Shown piece after piece: positions 40,101 through 54,400 of a DNA stretch of 64,000 nt. A program made the translations under genes and the position numbers. Positions within the stretch are counted from its first letter, which is position 1; every line of letters starts with the position of its first letter. Below the pieces are notes generated by a model. That model was given only the letters and a program-made list of their open reading frames with translations, was not told the DNA's origin and did no database searches. The stretch comes from Strongyloides papillosus (taxonomy: Eukaryota > Nematoda > Chromadorea > Rhabditida > Strongyloididae): contig SRSI01000028.1 in the NCBI GenBank assembly GCA_005656395.1, positions 434,001 to 498,000 on the forward strand. Direction: 5' to 3'.

Positions 40101-40458
40101 GGCTGCCGTTTTTGAAATGTTAGTTTGTTAATAAGTTTTAATTTTACCTAATAAAATTTATCATTATTATAGATACAATTGTGATGATCCAAATTGTTAT
40201 TCAGATTTATCAAAACTAAGAGGGGTAAAATATTTTACCTGGCCAAAACATTTAATTAATGAGGGTATAAAACCAGTCTTTGCAAAACAACCAAAAGATA
40301 TTCCTCATAAAAAATTTCAAAATTATAATATAGACGAGGAAATATTTAGAAATGAATTTATTAAAATAAAGGAATATGTTAGGAGGCATCCTTTATTTGT
40401 GGAGGGTCAACGAAAATTAAGGAGAATGTCCATATTAAAACAGGATAAGGAATTATAA
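37153..40458 (+). CDS. eogt: EGF domain-specific O-linked N-acetylglucosamine transferase (EOGT, GT61)
   Basis: ER-lumen glycosyltransferase that transfers GlcNAc from UDP-GlcNAc to Ser/Thr between cysteines 5 and 6 of EGF repeats. Exons 37153-37508, 37550-38195, 39934-40118, 40173-40458; 1473 nt, 490 residues (human EOGT is a little over 500). It begins with a signal peptide (residues 1 to about 20). Diagnostic blocks include [16 protein letters not shown] across the first junction, [14 protein letters not shown], and near the C-terminus [21 protein letters not shown] followed across the last intron by [18 protein letters not shown], which closely match animal EOGT. The final residues DKEL resemble a KDEL-type ER-retrieval signal. 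Intron 38196-39933 carries an antisense gene. Confidence 0.92.
38266..39278 (-). CDS. Four-pass membrane protein nested antisense in an EOGT intron
   Basis: Exons 39278-39231, 39179-38964, 38907-38266; 906 nt, 301 residues, all junctions phase 0. Both flanks lie inside EOGT intron 38196-39933 on the opposite strand. The N-terminal 88 residues are Ser/Thr-rich and polar, without a signal peptide. Four hydrophobic segments follow at about 103-130, 137-157, 163-186 and 215-240, with a longer loop between TM3 and TM4 and a polar C-terminal tail: the layout of MARVEL/tetraspan-like proteins, though I cannot place it in a named family. The middle junction uses a weak donor, CAG|GTTACG. The last exon alone could be read from a later ATG, but the in-phase upstream exons and extension of TM1 support the full model. 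Confidence 0.75.
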
Positions 40459-42439
40459 ATGTATTCTTTGAATATTTCTATTTACCTTCAAAATTACCAT
40501 CTCAAAATAATTGTTATAAAAGATTTTTTTTTTCGTATACTAGTTTACTATAAAAAATTTCCTTTGTTTTTATGATAACAAGAATTGTCTCATATTTTTA
40601 TTTTTAAATAATAAAATAGTCGATGATTTTCTTTAGTTAAAATATTCAAATATCTATATAATTAAGATTAGATAGAAAATAAAAAAAAATTTTTATTCCA
40701 AAACACCCATCACCAATGTATTCAAAACAAATTAAACTTCAATATTTTGCTTAAAAAAGTTTCGTAATTCAATTTTATAATCTTAATTTTTTGGTCACAT
40801 TTTAATAATAATTACTTTAATATTTATAAATTATAGGATACATAAATTTTTAATCTTTTTCCTAAGTAACATGTCAAATATCTAACTTTTGTTTTTTTTT
40901 TTATTATATTTTGTCACAAACATTTAACTTGTCTTAGGTAAATGACATAAAGAGATAATTTTCTTAGATCATAAAGTTACCCTTTCTAATGATTTACCTT
41001 GCACTATCAACTTTTCTTAACTTCATCAGTAATACAAAATGGTATTTTAAGTTAAGGTTACCTACCTGCCAGAGATATACAATATATTAAGAAGGGACAC
41101 TCTGACCACAACCTTTTTTTGTATGAAATGTTTGTAAAGATGTTAGTTAGAAGGTAAATAAAAGAAAAGGGTAGTAAACTTTGAATGGTGATGAAGCAAA
41201 GGAGTACTATGATGCTACTATCAAACAAATGGTAAAAAGACAGTAAAGATATATACCTCTTCCTGTTAAATATTTGAAGCTGTCATTTTTAAACTTCTTT
41301 TATTTATTATTAGTTAAAATAAAAAGTTTTTTTTTATTTACAAAACAAACTTTACGTAACGTGAATGTGGTGGTCAGGTGTCATAATCACTACATACATC
41401 CTATTCATTCTTTATCACCAATTCATTTTGTCATTTCTTAATTTTTATTATACCTTAATACAACCAATCCTTTTTCATTTAATTTTAAAAAAATGGGATT
41501 TTTTTCTTTTTCCAAAAATTATAATTTGTTAGTCAAAATTACGAGGATAAATTTTCATCTTAATTGATACCTTTATTATTTATATACTTTATTCATTTCA
41601 ATGAATATACCTTTTGTCCAAATTCCTTTGATCATAGTTACCATTTATATTAAACAGTTTTAAGAGTTATATGTTATATAAAATACTTACTTTAAGAAAG
41701 TTTATGAAATTAAATTATAACATTTTTATTGTAATTATAAAGCGTAATTAACCTTACCTATTTTCTTTTTTTTAAATTAAATTAAATAAGATAATTATTT
41801 TACATGATTGATTAGTATTAAAAAAATAAAAATAAGTTTTATTGGCAGTTTATCAATCTTTTAACACTCCATCATATAAATTTATTGTTATTGGTGGATA
41901 TTATGAAAATAAAGTAGTTAAACATTCTATTACATGATAATTTCAAGGTTACGGATTAATACATATAGTACTGTAATTATATACATTTTAATTATTACTA
42001 TTAATTTCCCTTAACAAAAACTTTTCCTTTTTTTAATAAAATATAACTGAAATATTATTGTTATATTTTTATTTACCATTTACAAATGAGATGATACTTA
42101 AGGTTGATTAACTAAAAGTTTATTTACTTTAATTTACATAGTTAATATATAAAGAAGAATATTATTATTATTAGAAATTAGTGACTCTTTTATAAGGAGA
42201 AAGATAGTAAAAGTCTTATTATTATTTAGGTATATACTTTAAGCTTTATTTAGAAGAAGATTAAAGATATATTTGGATTATATTAAAACTCAAAATTTTA
42301 ATTCAAATCATAACCATTCAATAATAAACATTTTTATATGTATATTTTAGATTAAACATATTATATTATTTATTTTTTATTTTTAAAAAATCTAAATGTT
42401 AAAATATTAAAGTGATAATTAGGAAGAAGGAAAAAAACC
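40459..42439. other. Intergenic region between EOGT and the giant EGF protein
   Basis: About 2 kb. An AATAAA at 40610-40615 could serve the EOGT mRNA. The segments around 41000-41250 and 41340-41410 are less AT-rich than their surroundings and probably belong to the promoter of the downstream gene. No coding exon recognised. Confidence 0.55.
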
Positions 42440-45400
42440 ATGGAGATAAATAAATTTTTTCAAATCAAATCACGAACTAATTTTTTACTTACAATCTCTA
42501 ATAATTTTATCTTATTTTTTATTATTCTTATAATTTTAAATGTCACAAGTTGTATTGACAATATTCCTAATAACAGTAAATATTTATATTATGATAAAAA
42601 CTTATATATGGAATCTATTGCAATGCATTGCCCTGATAATTGGCATCTTATTGGATCAAAATGTTATAAAATATTCAATGAAAATAGAAGTTGGTGGCAG
42701 AGTTTACTAACATGTCAAAGATATGGTTCTTATTTAGCAAAAATTGACAGTAAAATGGAGAATGATTTTATTGGGAGGATTGTTAAAAATAATACCGGAA
42801 AAAAAGAAAGATATTGGATTGGTTTAACAAAAGATACAACACCTGATAATGATATAACTTTTACATGGTCAGATGGTGTTAATGCTAATATTTATAGTGG
42901 TTTTTGGGATATTAAACAACCAAATTATAACGATGGCAGCTGTGTTTTATATAACAAAAAATTAAATTCATGGTCTCTTACAACATGTAATGAACTTTTA
43001 CCATTCCTTTGTCAAGTTGAAGCATGTCCAGAAAGTATGTTTTCTATTTTTAAAAAATATAAATATATTTTTAGATACATTTTTTTGCCAAAATGGTCAT
43101 TGTATTGGTGAAGGATACCACTGTAATGGATATGATAATTGTGGCGACTTCTCTGATGAATTAAACTGTCCTCCCTCCAATGATAATATGGATTGCCTGA
43201 AATATTTTAATGATTTATCGGGTACCATTCAAACACCAAACTTTCCTTTACCATATCGAGCAAATTCTAATTGTAAATTTGTTATTGAAGTTTCTGAAAA
43301 TCATCGAATACAATTGGTGTTTGAAGAATTTGATACAGAGGAGAATAGTGATTTAGTATCAATAATTGATGGTGGACCATCAGAAAATACCTCTTTTGCT
43401 ATCGCAACATTATCAGGAAATAAGAAAAATGCTAATGAATTATTTTATACCTCATCAACAAATTCACTAACTATTCGTTTTAGAAGTGATTCCTCAACCC
43501 AAGGAAGGGGTTTCAAAGCAAAATGGAATACAATAAATGTTAATTGTGGTGGTGAATTAAGTGCACATACATATATACAAAAGCTAACATCACCCGACTA
43601 TGGAAAATCATCTGGATATCCTAATGGTTTAGAATGTGTATGGATTATTAAGGGTGTTGATGGTGATTTATTAAGTCTAACAATTGATTCAATAGATATA
43701 GAGGAGGATAAAGATTTTTTAATCATCCAAGATGGTGATAATCCAAAATCACAAATATTAACAAAAGTTAGTGGAAAAAATGAATTTAAAAGACTAATCA
43801 TTTCAACACAACAAAATCTATACATCTATTTTTCATCAAATTTTAAAGGGAATGGTAAAGGTTTTCAATTATCGTATAAACGTGGCTGTGATAATGCTAT
43901 ATCTTCAAATTTTGGCGAACTAATATCACCAGGTTTTTTAAGTGTTCCTTATCCGACACCTAAACGTTGTACATATACTATTGAAATGGATTCAACAGCC
44001 ATCAAGCCATTGACATTATCATTCAACAAGTTTAATATTCATAAAAATGATTTTTTACAAATATATACATCAAAAGATGAAGGTGAAAAGATACATTCAT
44101 TGAATGGTTTTAATAATCAAAATATCCCACCATCACATATATTTATTGATTCAACAAAAGCATATATATCATTTATAATGAATTCTATTGAGAAAGATTA
44201 TGGTTTTAATATAACGTTTAGTCAAAATTGTCCAACACTCAAAACACCTAATTCAGTTAAACAACTTACTAAATATACACCATTTGGTTATAAGATTACT
44301 GTTTCATGTCCTGATGGTTATGAATTTAATAATGGTCGTGGTAGTCAATTTGATATTGAATGTCAGATGGGCGGAAAGTGGAAAGATAATTATGTACCGG
44401 AATGTCAACCAAAATATTGTAATGGCATACCACAAATATTAAATGGTATGGTTGATAGTATAACAAATAACACATATATGGGAATAATTAAATACACCTG
44501 TAATGGTAATTTTTATTTTGAGAGCAAAAAAAAATATGAAGAGGTAAGGTGTGGAGAGGAAGGAAAATGGGATGTGGTACCTAGATGTATTGCTAATAAC
44601 TGCCCAACATTACCATATTTTTATAATGGTAAAAGAGTATTAAAAAAAGGTTTAGGATATGATGAAGGTACATTATATAAATATGAATGTGATGATGGCT
44701 ATGAAAAGATTGGTTCAGAATATTTGGTGTGTCAAAGTAATGGTGAATGGAGTTTTCAACAACCATATTGTAAAAAATTAATATGTAATGATTTACCATT
44801 AGTTGAACACGGTTCGTTTGATATAACGACACTTCAATATGGTGATAAAGGTATATTAAGATGTGAAAATGGTTTTGTACCATTAGATGGTAATGAAATT
44901 GTGTGTACATCGAATTTAACTATTTCTGGTAACCCTAAATGTATTGATATTGATGAATGTCTATTGGAGATGGATTATTGTGATAAAGAAACAACATTAT
45001 GTTCAAATATCCCTGGTGGATATGATTGTTTATGTAAAGATGGTTATGGAATACCAAAAAAATGTAAAGAAAGTAGTAAAATAATATTTGAAGATATTTA
45101 TGGTAAAGTTAATGTTAATGAAGGTTTTATTTGCTCCGAAGACGATGGAATTATTCTTTTATCTTTTGCCACTTTAAAATTGTTGAATTCCTTCTCTATT
45201 GGATCTGTGGCACAATCTGAAATGTTTATTGAAGTTAAATTTGGTGATAAAATTAATCATCAACCAGTATTATATTATTTTGATAATGTAACAAGTCTCT
45301 TGAAAATTGAAAAAAAATCAGCTAAAACTATTGTGACACTTAAAGAATCTATGGAATTTAAAGTTATGGAAATTTCAATACAAAATCCAAAAGAATCAGA

Positions 45401-48400
45401 TAATTGTATATATCTTGAATTGAATGGATGTGACAAAACATATTGTGAAGACATTAATGAATGTTTAACTAATAATGGATATTGTGATCACATATGTATC
45501 AATAACCAAGGTTCTTATGAATGTAAATGCCGTGAGGGATTTAATTTATTCAAAGAAGATGGACAAGATGGAATATATGTTAAAGAAGGCGAAACAGCCA
45601 CAAATAATTTGGATGTTTATCGTTTCAATAGATCATGTACAATCAAAAAGTGTCCACCATTGGCTGCTCCAGAGAATGGTGAAGTCTTTATAGATAATAA
45701 TGACAATTCTTATGGTACTAATGCACTTTTCCAATGCAAAATTGGTTTTTATATTATTGGTAAAGTTAAAATGTCATGCCAATCAGATGGCACATGGAAT
45801 GGTACTACACCAACATGTATCCCAGCGCAATGTGAAGGACTGAAAAATAATAGTGCTATTGGATTATTTATAACACCTGGTAATGAATATATAAGATACG
45901 GTGATACAGTTAATATTTTATGCACTCAACAACATAGACCATTACCGAAAACACCAATGGCATCATTTAGGCAATGTATTTTTGATCCAAATAATAATCT
46001 TCAAGCTGACTATTGGTTATCTGGTTCTGAACCTGATTGTCCATTAATTGAATGTGGACCATTACCTTTGTTAAGTGGTGGATATTTTGATGGTAATGCT
46101 GAGATGTCATATAAAGTTGGAACAATTTTAAATTTAAATTGTCGGTATGGTTATAAATTAATCGGCAAAAGTAGTTATGATGATAATTGGGTACGTTGCC
46201 AAGCTGATGGTACTTGGGATTTTGGTGATATGAGATGTGAAGGACCTGTATGTGTTGATCCAGGATATCCAAGTGATGGTTATACAACTTTAAACTCTGT
46301 TGAGGAGGGTGCTATAGCAACATTCCATTGTAATAAAAAAGGATATTCACCAATGCCATATGATAAAATTTATTGCAAAACTGATATAAGTTGTCCATTA
46401 AGTGAAGATGTTGGTATATCAAGTGGTTTTATACCTGATTCAGCTTTTACTGATAGTAGCCAATCATCAATATTAGGATATGAACCATATAAAGTTAGAA
46501 TGTCCTCAACAGGATGGTGCGGTAAAGAAGATGCATTTATATTTTTGTCAGTTGATTTACAAAAAGCATATACGATAACAAGTTTTAGAGTATCTGGTGT
46601 TGCTGGTTCTGGAAGTCTTAAAGGACATATAACAAAAATTCAACTATTTTACAAAAATAATCCATCAGAGAATTACGAAACATATCCTGGTGATTTTATA
46701 ACACCTAAAGATGGTAATCATAATAAAATTTATGAATTTTATTTATCACCAGCAATTAAAGCAAGGTATCTATTATTTGGAGGTAGTGAATTTGATACAT
46801 ATCCATGTATGAAAGTCGATGTTAAAGGTTGTTTGGATGTTGATACACCATCAAATATTTTTGTTGGTTGGAATGCATCTGTGCCAGAGTGTATTGATAC
46901 ACAACCTCCAGAATTTTACAACTGTCCTGAGGAAGAAATTTATACTTTATCAGATAATTATGGACACTCATTACCTATTCATTATCAAATACCAAAAGCA
47001 AAAGATAATAGTGGTTATGTATCTTGGATTAAAGTTGAACCAGAAGGTTTTGAACCAGGGAAGATGATTAAACAAAATATGGATATTGTATATACGGCTT
47101 ATGATTATTCGGGTAATTATGGCAAATGTATTGTCAAATTAAGGATACCTGATAAACAACCACCAGTAGTTAAATGTCCTGAATCGTTTTCATTATCAGT
47201 AAATAACAATGAACTCTCACGAATACTTTATTTTAATGAAAGTAGTGTAAGGATGATAATTCAAGATATCTCTGAAATAAAAAGTATAACATTTGATCCA
47301 CCAAAATATGAATTGCAAGTAATGAAACATGTTCAAGTTAAGGTAACAGTTGAAGATGTCTATGATAATGTTAATGATTGCCAATTCCAAATAGCATTAT
47401 TACCTGAACCATGTTCCATTAATTCACTCTCATCCTCAAGTAATGTTGAAAAAAAATGTTTATTTGATAAAAAAACTGGTATAACACTATGTCAAATTGA
47501 ATGTAAAGAGGGTTATCAATTTGTTGATAGTCATAAATTACCAAAAGAATTTACCTGTCGTAATGGAATATGGCAACCATCAAATGAGGCACCATCATGT
47601 ATCAAAATACCAACTGAACCAGCACCATATCATTTAAAAATATCAATGGATTATACCTATGATGGTATTATGAGTGATAATTCAATAGATGATTGTTTAG
47701 GTGGATATTCAATGTATACTTCAAAGATGTTTGAAGAGTTAAATTCAATCCTTTCAAGTCGCTGTTCTTCATCTATACAAGTTTATGTTAAACTATTACA
47801 TGTTAAATTTGAAAATATCAACGAAAGATCGGTTACCGGAAATTACACAATCGAAATATTACCAACAATAGAAAAAGAAGTTTTTTATGAGTTATGTGGA
47901 TTGACATTAAGAACAATCTTTGATATAAGAATTCCCGGTGCAACATTGCCAATAAAAAAATTACTAACAATATCTAGTAATGATGTTAACGATATGGTTA
48001 GTGTTAAATGCCCCACAATAAATGCTGGAAAAACAACAATAAATCAAGGTTTTGGTTGTACAACTGGTAATGTCTTAAGAAAAAAATCTAAAGATGACCT
48101 TCCACAATGTTTTCTATGTTCTAAAGGAACAGCCTTCTCTGATAATGGATGTATTCCATGTCCTCATGGATATTATCAGGATGAGGAAGGGAAATTATCT
48201 TGTAAACAATGTCCATCCGAAACATTTACATTTGGTATGGGTGCTATAAGCAAATCATCATGTCTTGCTGTTTGTGGTTATGGAATGTTTTCAAACTCTG
48301 GTATGATACCATGTAGACAATGTGAACGTCATACATATACAAATACCCCTGGTACTGGTGGATTTAAGCAATGTTATAATTGTCCACAAGGTACATATAC

Positions 48401-51400
48401 ATCAAGAATTGGTGCTGATAACATTAATCAATGCAAAAAACCATGTGAACCTGGTTCGTTCTCAACTTCAGGTTTAGAACCATGTTCTAAATGTCCTAAG
48501 AATTTTTACCAGTCATTAAGTGGTCAACAACAATGTTCTGAATGTCCTGATGATACTGAAAGTTTGTTAGAAGGTTCTTCAAATGTAGATCAATGTAAAA
48601 TTATAAATTGTAATGGTGTAACATGCCAAAATAATGGTGAATGTGTTGTTAGGGGCCATAGGACGATGTGTGAATGTAAACCAGGATATATTGGTAAATA
48701 TTGTGAGCGTGAATTGTCGATGTGTGATAGTAATCCATGTCAAAATAACGGAAGATGCGAAAATTATAAAGGAATATTTAAATGTTCTTGTCCGCTAGGT
48801 TATAGTGGTGATCGTTGTCAATATGCTCCCGATGACTGCATTGGTGTTGAATGTCCTAACGGTGGTGTTTGTCAAGATTTACCAGGAAGTGGAAATTATA
48901 AATGTATATGTAGGAGTGGTTTTAATGGACCTAATTGTGAACAAATTAGTGACATATGTGAGGCTATGGAACCATGTAAGAATGGTGCTAAATGCATTCC
49001 ATTACAATTAGGAAGATATAAATGTCGTTGCCCAGATGGATGGGAAGGACATAATTGTGAAATTAATATAGGTATGTTTTTGATATATTTTATTTAAAAA
49101 GAATGTTAACATGTATATACTTAAAATTTATAAAAATGATAAAAAAGAAATTAAAATATTTAAGGAAGTAGTATTTTATATAGTACTTCCAAAATAAAAT
49201 TACTGCTAATTATGGAGCAACAACAATTAAAAAATGAAGCATGGGATTTTTATAATGACAACATTATACATTTGACTATTTTAAAATCTTTATTCATTAA
49301 AATTAGGATTTGTTGGTGGTGGTGGTGCTGTTGGCTCTTGTGATACTGGAATATAACCACCAGTATCAGAAGGTAAAGCATAAGCTCTAGCTGCTGCCTG
49401 TTCTAAAAGACTTCTCTTCCACTTCATAGTCATATTTAATCCAAAGAAATAATAAACAACTGAGATAGCTGAACATACAAATGTAACTGTTATATATACT
49501 CTTAAATCTGACTCAAATTCCTGACGACTCTTTGTATCCATCTCCTCATCTATCATATTCTTAAAAAAGGAAGAAAGATAAATAGTATTTTTTTTATTAT
49601 TTTTAACTTACCATGTACTTAGAACTTAGCCATCTATTTATGGAGTCAGACCTACCAGTAAAATATAAAAGTAAAATCAGAAATGATAACATAGATATAC
49701 AACAAAATGCTGTTTGTATTATTATCCTTGGATATAAAAATCTTGCTTCACCTTTTATCTTTGCGCATATAGTTGTTGCAAGTCCTATCACCTGCATTAT
49801 TACTAATCCTGTTAGTAACACTAATATTACAATATTAATAGTTTCACTATAACAAATATTGCGTTTATAAGAGTAAAGAAAAATTAATAAAAAACTTACG
49901 AGTGAGAATAATCTTTAAGGATAATTCCAAGTTGATTTAAAAACCAATAAATAGAAAAAAAGGCTTCAAAAGCCGTCATAGCGATGACAAACCTATATGG
50001 TTCACAACAACAACAAAAACACATCTCCCAAAGTGCAGATAAAAAATTAGGTGTATAAACTTCTTCACGTAATGCTTCCTCAGATACAACAATATGAGGT
50101 GCGTTTTGTAATGGTATTAATAATTTTGAGTTACCCTCTTCAGAAATATTTTCTTTATTTTTTGAACCAATATTTATATTTAAACTACTTCCATCAATAT
50201 TATTATTATTTTTATTAACATTTAATGTAGTTGTTGTATTGTTTAAATTTGAAAATGTTTTGTCTTTTTGCGAAATATCAATAGTTGGTGTGGAGTTGGA
50301 AGAGGTTTTTGGGGCTGTAGTGAGTGTTGTACCAAATAATGTATAATCGTTGAAAAAAGTTTTACAATTATTTATTTTTGTATTGAATATTTGAAGTGGT
50401 GAGGTATTGCACTCTTTTTTAATATTAATCTTCTTTGATAAATTATTAATATTTAAATGTTGTTGATGAGATTTTTCTACTTGTGAAATATTATATGTTT
50501 TTGGTAGGATAGAGTTAGTTTTAACATAACTACTAGGAGTTATGTCACTATTTTTGACTATATTTGTAGATTCTTTTAATACAGAAATAGTGGGTATATT
50601 ATTTTGGTGGTATAAATATGAGGTTTGACAATTTTTATCAAGAGTAGATGGTTTTGTAGTAGTAGGAGTAGTAGGAATTGAAGAGTTAACAATAGGTTTT
50701 ATTTTACTTCTCCTAGATATAGAGAAAGTATTTTCTATTGACAATAATGATAACAGTTTGTTATTGTGTGTTGAGGAGGCAAAATTTGAGTCATTCCATT
50801 CATGGGAAGGGTTTATTATATGGGACTTGTCATAAGAGTCTACATACTCTTTGCCATCGATAATATTAGTTATACTAACAGCCATACTTTAAGAATTAGA
50901 GAAAAAAAAATGTGGAGAAAAAATTTAATATAGTTTTATTAAAAAAGTTTTGATTACTATTTATAACAATATCTATGTTTTTATTGTCAATTTATGTGTA
51001 AAAAGAATGAGGTAGTAGCTGAAATGAAAAAAATTTCTTTCCATTAGAATTATTATTTAAAAAAGGTTTAATAGAAAATGATTTAAATATTAAAAATAGA
51101 GTTTATAAATTAAGTAATGTTTGGTTTTAATGATAATAAACGTATCTTAGAACGACCAAATGATTAAATTGTTTGTCTTTAATTAAAATCTTATTGTTAT
51201 TTTCTAAACAAACTAAGATTACAGATAAGAAAATATAAAATATTAGAAGACAACATTTTTAGTACACCAAAAAGCACTTTTTTTTTATTAATTTTAATGA
51301 ACTATAGGATAAATATATGTTAAGATGAAAAATAGAGTATTAAAAATTATGCTTTTTTTATTTTAATCATATTTTCAAGATGTTGATTTTAAAATATAAA

Positions 51401-54400
51401 TGAATATGAATGTGTAAATATTATTATTACAGATGGCTTAGAAATAATAATGATAGAATATCATTAACTATCAACTCAGTATACATAAGTATTTTATACA
51501 TCTTTAAAGAATTAATATAAAAAGATGTTTTTGAAGTAAAATATTTGATATCATTTATAAGGAGTTGTAAATTTTAAATGATGGTAATTAATGGGAGTAA
51601 GGTATAAAATGTTATTATAAAATAAATGTGTATTTTCCCACAAAAGATTATACATTTTTATCATTAATATTTATTACTGTTAAAATTTAAACACATTCCA
51701 TGCTAAAATCATTTTATAAATTATATAATATTTATAAGTGATATAAAATGTTTCCTAATTATTATCATTTCCTCAATTTTATAGTATATTCTTAAAAATA
51801 TAAAAGGTTAAGTATTTAGTTATATCATTAAAATTAAAACCTCATTAGTAAGTATAACTCTTTTATTAAAAGATTTTTAAATATGTATATTAGTTTGTAT
51901 GGACAGGTGGAAATATTAAATTGCTAGAAAAGAAGATAATAAGCTATTAAGCATAAATATATGAATAAAATATTTCATATTTCAAATCTTTTGATAGCCA
52001 TAAATAATAATAATGTTATTATTATTTCATTAATTTTCTTTAATTATACTAGTATAAGTTAATATCATTGAAATATATAGAAATTATTTGAATATTAAAT
52101 GGTTTATATGAGAGAGTGAATTTAAATAGTATAAAAATATTAAAAAAGAATTCAGTAAAAAAACTATATTACACGATATTAAAAATTCAAAATTGATTTA
52201 TTGCATCATCCTCACCTATAAAACTTTTCAACATAAAAAAACTAAATTTATTTTAGTCTTTTTAAAAATAAATTACATAATATAGTTTTGTTTAAAATAT
52301 AAAAATGAAAGTGAAAATCCAAATAATGAAAGTGAAAAATTTTTAGAATGTAAATATATATATAATTGACTTTTGTTGGAGATAATAGTGATATTTAAAC
52401 AACAATCTAATAAAATTTACCCTATAGGACAAAGTAAGTACTTACTTATATGTCGTTTACTTAACTTTGGCTAAAATATATAAAAAAGGAAATTTGTTTT
52501 CCATTATATTGTCAGTAATAAAAAGTAAATACAACATATGTTGGTAAAAAAACTTCATAAAAATTGTTAGTAGCATAATATACTTCTTTTTTTAAAATAT
52601 ATATCCTTGAAAACTTATTATAAAAAGGGTAATTTTAGTGTTGTAATTAAGGCATTAGAATTTTAAAATACACAATCTTATTGTTAAAATATGTTAATGT
52701 TAGAAAATTTATGCTTTATTTACTCTTTATCTAAATATCATATATTTTTTTTCTCTCTCCACTTCATAGATAAATATTTTTATTTTGTTAATCAAAAATG
52801 AATTAAAAAGTTTTATTCATTGATCTATGAATAATAATATTAAAATCTTTTGATTTATAAAAAATATTTATCATAAAATTGACATTTTTAAGATGATAAT
52901 TAATAAAATTTTTTACAGATGATTGCGCAACAAATCCATGTGCATTTAACGCCACATGCACAGATTTAATAAATGACTTTCAATGTAGTTGTCCTGAAGG
53001 TTTTGAAGGTAAAAGATGTGAGAAGAAAGTCGATATTTGTCAAATTCACCCATGTCATCACGGTTCATGTGTTGATTCATTATTCTCAAGGAGGTGTATC
53101 TGCGATCCTGGTTGGGGTGGTGAATCTTGTGATATAAATATTAATGAATGTCAAGATAATCCATGTAAAAATAATGGTTTATGTATTGATTTAATCAATG
53201 ATTTTGAATGTCAATGCTTGCCTGGATACTATGGTTCTATTTGTCAGTACAAAATTAATTACTGTAGTGGAGAAGTATGCCAAAATGATGGAATATGTGT
53301 TAGTGGTAATGATTCATTTATTTGTAAATGCCCAAATGGGTATGATGGTATAAGATGTGAAAATAATATTGATGAATGTAAAGAATCAAGGTGTAATCCT
53401 GAAGGAACATTAAAATGTAAAGATGGAATTAATAAATATGAATGTATTTGTAAAAAGAGTTTCATCGGTAAATATTGTGACGAAAGAATAGATGAGTGCC
53501 AAAGAAATCCATGTTATAATGGTGGAGTGTGCTATTATAACGATAATAATGAAGTTAAATGTAAATGTGGTAGAGGATGGAAGGGTGATTATTGTCAGGA
53601 GGAAGTTAACATGTGTTCAGTTTTATCTAATCCATGCCAAAATAATGGTGAATGTATACCACTTCCAGACGAAAGTTTTTATTGTTCATGTCCTGATGGT
53701 GTGACAGGACCTAAATGTGAAATTTTACCAAATTTATGTTTAGGAGAACAATGTTTAAATGGTGGAACATGCATTAATAATGGAACGTCATCCCATTGTG
53801 TATGTCTCCCATCATTTACTGGAGATGGATGCCAATACATAATTGATAGATGTGATGAAGATTATTGTAAAAATGATGGTGAATGTATCATTGAACAAAA
53901 TGATGCCTTTAAATGTAAATGCCGACCCGGTTTTACTGGTGAAAGATGTGAAACAAATATTGATAATTGTTACAATAATAACTGTCCAGAAGGAGCACGC
54001 TGTGTTGATCAAATCAATAGTTATGAATGCTTATGTCCGTATAACAAAACAGGATTGGCCTGTGATAAGCTAGTTGATGTTGACTATGATTTAAAATTCT
54101 TAGATGGTATGGAGATGGCACAAGCAACTCTATCTGTACCAGTAAAATATTCTGGTAATGGTTTAAGTATCAGTTTATGGGTTAAATTTGACTATGGACC
54201 TAAAGGTGGTGGTAGTATTTTAACATTATATAATAGTGAAAATCCAAATTATGATAAAAATTCGAGAGAAATTTTAAGAATAACCGATAAAGGATGTTTT
54301 GTTAAGTTATTTAAGGATGATGAAGAAATCATATTGAGATTCCCACAAAATCAAATGATAAATGATGGTAATTGGAATCATATAGCATTTATATGGAATG

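Noticed and set aside
44593..46287. Minus-strand frames of about 105 codons opposite the giant gene
   Set aside because: Antisense shadows of repetitive Sushi/EGF coding sequence, His/Tyr-rich, without splice or domain support.
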